From Maniola hyperantus (taxonomy: Eukaryota; Arthropoda; Insecta; Lepidoptera; Nymphalidae), in assembly GCF_902806685.2 (NCBI RefSeq), contig NC_048556.1, forward strand, positions 5,580,001-5,644,000: 64,000 nucleotides of DNA, in the 5' to 3' direction. This document shows positions 57,461 through 64,000 of the stretch, in pieces. Both the position numbers and the translations under genes were made by a program. Positions within the stretch are counted from its first letter, which is position 1. Each line of letters opens with the position of its first letter. The notes under the pieces are model-generated. The model made no database searches. It was not told the origin of the DNA and worked only from the letters and a program-made list of their open reading frames with translations.

Positions 57461-58256
57461 TGATTGCTCGAGAGGAAGTGAGATGACTGACTTAAATAGC
57501 CCCTAAATAGTTTCAATTTTTTTGACCAAACATTTTGTTACATGGGCAAATCTGAGGCATGCTTATTTTACTCTGCACACTGCACAGGCAAGGCTGTGCC
57601 ATGGCGTCACATTTATGTGTGCACAGGGTGCAGGTGACAATTACTACATCATATTTGGGGTGCAGCTCTAAAACTATTCATAGATTATTCAATAATAATT
57701 GATCCTCTGCGACAATGACCTTCTAGTTCGGACGCATTATACTTAGAAAAGCGATATACCTATAGTTCGCGATAGGTCAACATGGCAATCGTAGATGGCG
57801 GGACGCCCCGCACACCCATACAGCCCCTGCGTTCTCCCGCAACGGGATAGCCCGGGCGCTGTGCGGGAGTGCGCGGCGTCCCCGCCCCAATTGTCATGTC
57901 GACCTGTCGCGAACTATAATGTCTTTATTAGGTATTTCAAAGAAATAGGAAGTCTTATAGTTTTTTTGTTACAAACAACAAAATCTTCCGAGCTGCTTTT
58001 GATGACAAATTTCATTGAATTCAGCACTAAAATAGTTTGCGGGTTAAAAGTTTAATGACACAAAATTAACTAATTTAATTACTTAAACAGGTAATTTTTT
58101 GTAGAATACCTACTGTGATGAGAAATGAGACCACACCGTTGTAGCCAGGAAGGGATTGACGGATTTGATCCTTTGAAAGTTTCTAATAATAATATATTTT
58201 ATGTATTGTGTTATGTGTATATCGGTTAGTTAATTAATTATTTATTAGAGAATAAA
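57461..58256 (+). other. ING 3' UTR with candidate poly(A) signal at 58251
   Basis: After the stop codon there is no further coding signal. The first clear AATAAA is at 58251-58256, embedded in AGAATAAATAAT; a second is at 58872-58877. The segment contains a GC-rich MITE at 57761-57918. UTR extent is inferred from the signal only. Confidence 0.5.
57761..57918. repeat. GC-rich palindromic MITE in the ING 3' UTR
   Basis: TATAGTTCGCGATAGGTCAA and GTCGACCTGTCGCGAACTAT are inverted ends; the interior has paired GGCGGGACGCCCCGC / GCGCGGCGTCCCCGC. It is related to 60698-60829 and 15660-15735. Confidence 0.85.
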
Positions 58257-58915
58257 TAATTTAGAAGATTTACTTTTTTATTTATTAGAAACAATTTTAC
58301 TTAATGACAATTAATCATCTGTTTACTGCAAGAAATGGCGAATTGCAAATATCTTGAAGTACAGTTTACAAGGAACATATTATTTATTCTAGAGAGGTTT
58401 ACAACATGGTTGTTATAAATCACTGAGATAATCTGTGTTATAAAGTGTACCTACTGTGTGAGAGTTAACAGTTGAACTCATCAAGATGGGTTCTATATAT
58501 AGGACTTGTCTTGGCTATCAAGATCAAGAAATATCAATTGATTTTAATAATACTTTATATTTTAATTATATTATTTTGCATATTATTACTCAGTTAAAAG
58601 TTTTTGGAGGTATAGATGAGTAGCTCCTATTTATATCAATCGCAAAAGAATTGTTAAAGATAATATTATTATTATTATTATTATAGTAGGCGATTACTTA
58701 ATCATTAATCATGTGCTACAAATTACAATCGAACTTTTAGGTTAACAATTCAAGCAAGAGTTATTATGACGTCATCTCACTAAGCCCCAACACACATGAG
58801 TATTTATAATGTGATGATTAAAATATTCAGATTTTATAATGTGAACAGAGAATTTAATATTGTATTGACAGAATAAAAAGTGAATATTTAATATTTTCAT
58901 TTTGTTTAATATTCT
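58257..58915. other. No gene seen; second AATAAA at 58872
   Basis: Very AT-rich intergenic sequence or extended ING 3' UTR. Confidence 0.5.
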
Positions 58916-59046
58916 ACAGCCGTACTCAGAGTCGCTTAATCGTTACTTAAGTTTAATTAAAACGAGACAGAGCTATATCTCTCACATAAATCTGTCTCGT
59001 TTTAACTCAATCTTAAGTAACGATTAGCGACTCTGAGTACGGCTGT
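58916..59046. repeat. TTAAAACGAGACAG fold-back MITE, copy 2
   Basis: ACAGCCGTACTCAGAGTCGC at the left is complemented by GCGACTCTGAGTACGGCTGT at the right. The core TTAAAACGAGACAG, 21-base centre and CTGTCTCGTTTTAA match 42375-42528 in opposite orientation. Confidence 0.9.
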
Positions 59047-59603
59047 TTAGATCATTCATTTATTACATCACGTATTATTATAACAAGGAGTAGGTACAAC
59101 CATACCTGAATTCCCGAAGGGAATCCCTTTATACTGCGTCACCCCCTTCGAGAATAAGTAACACTGGCCCCGTAAAATATAAGTAATTAAGTGACGTAAG
59201 ATGTAATATATGAATGTTCGGCTGGCAAACCTGTAAATTGTGTTTCCTATTAATTTAGGAAGTTTATGACATAATAATATTGTAATGACTTAAGTACAGC
59301 GGATATGTATAATAATTCTGTATCGCAGTTTCCTAATGCTGTTGAAGCTAACAGGTTTGATTTCGTCAGTTTAAATATAAGATTCTAAATTATTTATTGT
59401 TTTTCATTTATTTATTTTTATATAAGGCTGCTTGTCCACTGATGCGGAGCGGTGTTCTGCGGACACATCAGATTATATTTATAGTCAATGTTGGCAAAAA
59501 GTTAATCTGATTAACGATTAAAAAGTTGATCGCTATTTACTTTTTAATCGTTAATCATAATAATCGAATATGCCAAGACTGTTAATAGCTCCTATCGCAG
59601 GCA
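59047..59603. other. No gene seen
   Basis: AT-rich with no coding signal. Confidence 0.5.
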
Positions 59604-59790
59604 CCATCGATTTGGCACAGAGATAGCTTTCATACGTAGACGGATATCATCATCAACCGATAGACGTCCACTGCTAGACATAGGTCTCTTGTAGACGGAT
59701 ATAGGCTAATTTTATACCGGAAAAACAGAGTTCTCACGGGATTTTTAAAAACGCAAATACACGCGGACTAAGTCGCGGGCATCAACTATG
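59604..59790 (+). mobile_element. Metulj-like SINE interrupted by an RTE scrap
   Basis: GATTTGGCACAGAGATAGCT and, later, CCGGAAAAACAGAGTTCTCA to AAGTCGCGGGCATCAACTAT are SINE. Between them, 59648-59696 (ATCATCAACCGATAGACGTC to CTTGTAG) is antisense RTE 3' end, after which GACGGATATAGGCTAATTTT resumes the SINE. Confidence 0.75.
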
Positions 59791-60697
59791 AAGCAAATAA
59801 AATGACCAAACTTGTTCTAAATTCAGTATATTTTGTATAATACACAAATTGTCTATTAGTAACCATGCAGAGTACACAGAGTGAGATAAGTACAATCTAT
59901 AAATATTTAGGACTTACAAACTTGTATTATGCTTGAATACATTTCAAGTGAACCGTTAGGCCGTATGTACGAGTTACGACGTCTATATGAAAATTGTCTA
60001 TAAAATATTGCAATGGCTTATATTTCCGACTAGATTATTCTATTAACAATATCAACACACTATTTCTATATTGCAAATTTCAATTAAGTATAAAGTCCGA
60101 TACAATTTAAAATTATGTATTTGAAAATAGGTGAGTACTTTTTAAATTTATTTTTTAAGATAATAATGGTATAAAAATTTGTTTGTACTCATGGCACAAT
60201 ATTATTTTTGATCAACTACTTACCCAATATATTTTTATCAACCACTACTCTTTGTAAGCCGATTAAAACCAATGTCCATGTCCAATGCCAATATTTGAAC
60301 CAAAAAATATAGATACTTAGGATATAATTATTTCATTTTAGGAAATTGGTTTCAGACAGCAGACTACTAAATGGATTCAATAGTCAGCTGTGTATGAGCT
60401 TTTGTCTGACCAAACATTGGAGGCTTATCTATTTATCAAACTGTAAATACATATTTAAATGCTTCAATATTTATATACACATAAAATAGTGAAAACACAC
60501 TTTATATACACGTCTAAATTGACAGAATTGTCGAAGTCATCATATATAAACAGTGTGTAAATTATATATAGGGCCAAGATAATATTGTCACGATCGTAGA
60601 AAAGTAACGGATCCGCATTTAGTGAAACTTTCCAAAATATAGCCATTTTGAATGATTTCCGAAGCCATTTTTGTCAAGCAATAAAAATTCACATATG
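59791..60697. other. No gene seen
   Basis: Very AT-rich. It could be 3' UTR of the putative - strand gene; there is no direct evidence. Confidence 0.45.
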
Positions 60698-60829
60698 TAT
60701 AGTTCGCGACAGGTCGAGATGGCAATCGGGGTATGAGGTGGGGGGCCGCATGTTCCCCGCGCTGTCCCGCATCGGGTTAGTGCGGGATGTCCACACCTCG
60801 ATGTCCATCTCGACCTGTCGCGTACTATA
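60698..60829. repeat. GC-rich palindromic MITE
   Basis: TATAGTTCGCGACAGGTCGA, GATGGCAATCGGGGTATGAG at the left; ATCTCGACCTGTCGCGTACT at the right. Confidence 0.88.
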
Positions 60830-61279
60830 TATCCGAAAAAGTGTCTGTTTTAAGAATATGGTAGATTGATATTTTTATATTGTAGTATCCAAATATAGCA
60901 GAAGTCATTTTAGAATTTTGCAAAACCACCGTTCTACGATAAAGACTATATTACTTATGTACATGGTTTTCAAAACCTGTTTGTTTTGTTCCCTTTTTTA
61001 ATTAAAATTATATTTCATTTCAATATTACGTCAATACCTAATGAGACGGCAAGATGCGCTAATACATTCCAAATTAATCACAAAACAGCATATTTTGTGA
61101 CAAAGATTAAATATGACACTAATTTGAACACAAATCTAATAAATTATCTACTAAATAATAACTTACACATAATTATATTTTGCGTTATTAATAAACATAG
61201 AACAGACCACCTTATGAATGACCCATTCATTGATTACTTTTAAAATCACAAATAACGCTTTTATTTATGTTCAGTTAAT
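60830..61279. other. No gene seen
   Basis: AT-rich; an 85-codon + frame (60986-61243) has AT-driven composition (many N, I, K, T) and no similarity. Confidence 0.45.
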
Positions 61280-61525
61280 TGTCAGTCACCATATTGCTCG
61301 GTTTTATGATTGTAAATCATAAACCATTAATCATTATAATTATAAATCAATAGGTCATGATTTACAATCACCATATTGGTCAATTCTATGATTTACAATC
61401 ACCATACTAGTCAACTAATGAGTTACAATCACCACATTGGTCAACTTTGTGATTTACAGTCACCATATTAATTATCTTTATTATTTAGTCACCATATTGA
61501 TCAGCATTATGAATTACGGTCATTA
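61280..61525. repeat. Degenerate minisatellite (about 36-bp unit)
   Basis: The unit GATTTACAATCACCATATTG plus GTCAACTxTAT recurs about seven times: around 61285, 61365, 61390, 61425, 61450, 61485 and 61510. Units differ at several positions. Confidence 0.8.
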
Positions 61526-62025
61526 TAAAAAGTGTCTACGTTTATTAATAAAACAAATAATGAAAATTAAATAACATTAACTAAAATAGCATTCACACAA
61601 AATCTATGGCAGTACAATACATTGTAATAATAATTATATTTAGGCTTTAACATTCAATAGCGAAAAATGTTCGCATAAAATATTTTTGTACTGTGCAAGG
61701 ATTGCACATTAAAACATCATATTAAAAGCAAGTGATTTTCCAAAGAACTTTATTATCACATAAAATGTTTCTTCAAATGATAAAAGCTTTCTTCTAATTC
61801 TTTTTACGCTGAACTAATATCTACTTATTGAAGCATAGGGAATTATGGAACTGAGGCAAAAGAAACCTAAATTAAAACTCATTTCTTTTCATCTTACTCG
61901 CTCGGAAAGGATTTCTTTGCCCTTTGAAATCTGCGTGGTATAAGTCCCGCAAATTGCTATTACGCTGCAACCATGTCTCATTAACATCGAAATGACGTCA
62001 ATTTGCAGGACTTATAAAGTGCTAA
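61526..62025. other. No gene seen; loose hairpin at 61939-62016
   Basis: TATAAGTCCCGCAAATTG (61939-61956) pairs with CAATTTGCAGGACTTATA (61999-62016) with one mismatch across a 42-base loop. The rest is AT-rich. Confidence 0.6.
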
Positions 62026-62089
62026 TTTTGCTCGAATTTCATCTCGTACTTTGCACTCTAGCAAAGTAAGAGTTGAAATTCGAGCAAAA
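62026..62089. repeat. Compact 64-base hairpin (29-bp arms, 6-base loop)
   Basis: TTTTGCTCGAATTTCATCTC continuing to TTTGC pairs with 62061-62089 with two mismatches; the loop is ACTCTA. Size and shape suit a short MITE or a microRNA-like precursor; neither is shown. Confidence 0.8.
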
Positions 62090-62884
62090 ATACAATATGC
62101 CTCGAGTCTTAACCGTAAATCACTTTCATAAAATACCTAAAAAATGTCACAGAACAGTAAATAAAATTGATTAATACTTTAAAAAATTTGCACTCAAACA
62201 CATTAAATACATTTAAACAATAAAAAAATTATATAAACTCTTGTTTGCACACCCATCTGCAATAGAATCAAAACTTTTCTTACAGAAGCATCGTTTCACG
62301 TTAACGGTCTAGAGTTTCCCATTCACTGTAAAGCCGCGATTACAGTTACTAATAATTTTTACTCACGTAAGTTTCTTACGTAATTAATCAACAGCAAATT
62401 TACTAAGGTAAATGTACTATGACTAATGTATAAGAGTCATGTTTACATTAGTAAATTTATCGTAAGTTAAACATGTAAGCTACTTACGTAAGTAAAACTT
62501 ACAAGTGTATCAGAGACATAATCTGTGATTTGTTGTAGTAATGACTTCAGCAAACCACAGACAAATGTGTCTAAAAACATTTTATCTGGTTAACTGCAAA
62601 CTGTAGTTTGTAAGTTATTGCCAAAAACAATGGGAGTTTACAATGTTTCCAAAAAAGTTTGCTACATAAGACCACACAAACACCAGTTTTTGACAATTCC
62701 CATGTTTTTCTGGCGATAACTGACAAACTACTGCATTGATCTCTCTATACACACAATATGCAGACTGTGATGGTCAAATAAGAATGTCTATGACTTTTCA
62801 TTATTGAACTTTGACCGAAAACCTCTAGACCGATGGCTGTGATCGACACCGTAAAGTTCATCAATAAATGGCGGATTGATATAT
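62090..62884. other. No gene seen; inverted ACTTACGTAAGT motifs
   Basis: TTTTACTCACGTAAGTTTCT near 62357 and CTACTTACGTAAGTAAAACT near 62480 form an imperfect inverted pair about 150 bases across, perhaps another MITE. It would be 3' UTR of the putative - strand gene. Confidence 0.5.
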
Positions 62885-62985
62885 TCACACCCACACTCCG
62901 TGAGGATTTTTATTGGTCGGTGCTGCATTTTCTAGTTGCCTCGGTGAACCTATTATTCTACGTGCGCTTCCTGCCTTGCATAAAC
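62885..62985 (-). CDS. Putative terminal exon of an unrecognised - strand gene
   Basis: On the - strand, acceptor ATCATTGTTTCAG at 62998-62986 opens a frame that, after two bases completing a split codon, reads LCKAGSARRIIGSPRQLENA then APTNKNPHGVWV and TGA (62887-62885). The two leading bases match the phase-1 donor of the upstream candidate at 63909. I do not recognise the protein. The evidence is splice-site quality, phase agreement and an open frame of 33 codons; chance agreement remains possible. Confidence 0.4.
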
Positions 62986-63089
62986 CTGAAACAATGATTG
63001 GATAATATGATGACGCTCGAGGCATGTTGTGGCAGAGAGAAAACTATATAAACTTGGAAAGTTTTCAGGGAGTTTTGAAAATTGGTAAT

Positions 63090-63317
63090 CAGCACCCTTA
63101 TTAATGCCAAAGTGTGTTTGTTTGTTGGTTTATTGGTTAGTTGGTTTGTCGTTCAATCATGTCGCAACGGTGCAACGGATTGACGTGATTTTTTGCATGG
63201 GTATAGATAAAGACCTGGAGAGTGACATAGGCTACTTCTTATCCCGGAAAATCAAAGTTCCCACGGGATTTTTAAAAACATAATTCCACGTGGACGAAGT
63301 CGCGGGCAACAGCTAGT
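63090..63317 (+). mobile_element. Metulj-like SINE
   Basis: CTTATTAATGCCAAAGTGTG, GACCTGGAGAGTGACATAGG, TTATCCCGGAAAATCAAAG, CCACGTGGACGAAGTCGCGG and the end CAACAGCTAGTC. It lies between the two candidate - strand exons. Confidence 0.85.
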
Positions 63318-63683
63318 CTTATATATTTCGACGAGCTCTTTTCGAATTTTCACTTGGTCACTTCGTTTCGTAGCCGCTCGCGCCCAGAAACAGTTTTTTG
63401 ACTGAATATCTCCTTGCAGTCGCATTTTAAGTTGAAAATTTAGTTATGCAAGTAATAATATTAAACTAAAAGAAAAAAACCATAGTAACCTTTTTTTGTA
63501 AAATGAATTTCACCGCGATTAATAACCCTCATCTGGTGACAGAAGGACTGGCTCATTTTTTGCGCGACGGATCAGCCCGGCTGTCCAGCGCGGAAATGTA
63601 GCCAGTATTCTTGGCAACATTCCACACGAACAGGATTTGTATAGTAATTAGGTAAGGATAGCTTCAAGTTTTATTGAAATAAC
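63318..63683. other. Unassigned GC-richer patch, open in three frames
   Basis: 63500-63660 has a + frame from ATG 63503 (MNFTAINNPHLVTEGLAHFL to SSAEM, stop) and two - strand frames (ILFVWNVAKNTGYISALDSR to RKK stop; MLPRILATFPRWTAGLIRRA to EGY stop). One may be an exon of the - strand gene or of a neighbour, but they exclude each other and I cannot choose. Confidence 0.3.
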
Positions 63684-63904
63684 TAGCTTATGCTCGCAAC
63701 TTCGTCCGCGTGGACTATACAAATTTCAAACCCCAATTAAGTCACCCCCTTAGGGGTTGAATTTTCAAAAATCCTTAGCGGATGCCTACGTCATAATATA
63801 TATCTGCATGTCACATTTCAGCCCGATCCGTCCAATAGTTTGAGCTGTGCGTTGATAGATCAGTCAGTCAGTCAGTCACCTTTTCCTTTTATATATTTAG
63901 ATAA
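63684..63904 (+). repeat. Family B SINE, complete
   Basis: AACTAGCTTATGCTCGCAAC, TCCGCGTGGACTATACAAAT, CCCCTTAGGGGTTGAATTTT, GCCCGATCCGTCCAATAGTT, an (AGTC)n tract and TTTTATATATTTAGA. It ends next to the donor site of the candidate exon at 63909. Confidence 0.88.
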
Positions 63905-63908
63905 TTAC

Positions 63909-64000
63909 CATCTAGTGGATGTCGTAACTCATCCACGCTGCCCGTGAGACTCTGTAGATTGGCTTCCTTCATCTCCTGAACCAACCGCTCCACTTGCCGC
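63909..64000 (-). CDS. Putative penultimate exon of the same - strand gene (runs off the window)
   Basis: Only one - strand frame is open: RQVERLVQEMKEANLQSLTG then SVDELRHPLD, followed by G|GTAATTAT, a good donor. The heptad-like spacing of L, V and M suggests an amphipathic helix or coiled coil. Joined to 62985-62885 it gives HPLD-G-LCKAG. Without splicing the frame would stop after seven more codons. A SINE-like insertion ends about five bases from the exon edge. Function unknown. Confidence 0.45.

Noticed and set aside
57235..57516. 93-codon - strand frame opposite the PHD exon
   Set aside because: Shadow of the conserved + strand coding exon.

Overview
The window looks like nuclear DNA of a ditrysian moth or butterfly. 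It is AT-rich and full of repeats of the kinds common in lepidopteran genomes. These include a SINE (Metulj-like) ending in the CGCGGGCATCAGCTAGT motif, tRNA-headed SINEs, RTE-type LINE pieces ending in (GAT)n, a repeat starting AGGGTTCCGTACC, a dead mariner and many fold-back MITEs. The species cannot be named from this sequence alone.

One complete protein gene is certain: a five-exon inhibitor-of-growth (ING1/ING2 class) gene on the + strand, codons 53568-57460. All splice sites are GT/AG. The joined reading frame is 978 nt (325 residues), with an N-terminal ING helical domain, a proline/lysine-rich linker, two basic clusters and a C-terminal C4HC3 PHD finger. A four-codon upstream ORF and a Motif-1-like element precede it. 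A candidate poly(A) signal lies at 58251. A second gene probably enters from the right edge on the - strand: two phase-compatible exon candidates (63909-64000 and 62885-62985) would encode its C-terminus, so the two genes would converge. I do not recognise that protein.

Layout: 1-53430 is a gene desert or very large intergenic/intronic tract. I found no convincing host exon in it. Nearly every open frame of 60-170 codons there is a repeat shadow, a transposon remnant or has no recognisable similarity. Named pieces are a mariner remnant (16940-17535, -), an RTE reverse-transcriptase remnant (17640-18410, -), a 3' half of a jockey/CR1-like LINE with its UTR and TTTGAC tail (44155-45008, +), and a dense set of SINE and MITE copies. 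53430-58256 is the ING gene, with repeats confined to its introns and 3' UTR. 58257-62884 is AT-rich and holds three MITE/hairpin elements and a degenerate minisatellite. 62885-64000 holds the putative - strand gene end, interrupted by two SINE-like insertions.

I found no CRISPR array, prokaryotic operon or gene cluster with an obvious new function. The most distinctive material is structural: at least ten families of long inverted-repeat elements (several with two or three copies here), nested insertions that give a relative order of transposition, and a SINE that shares its 3' tail with the resident RTE LINE.
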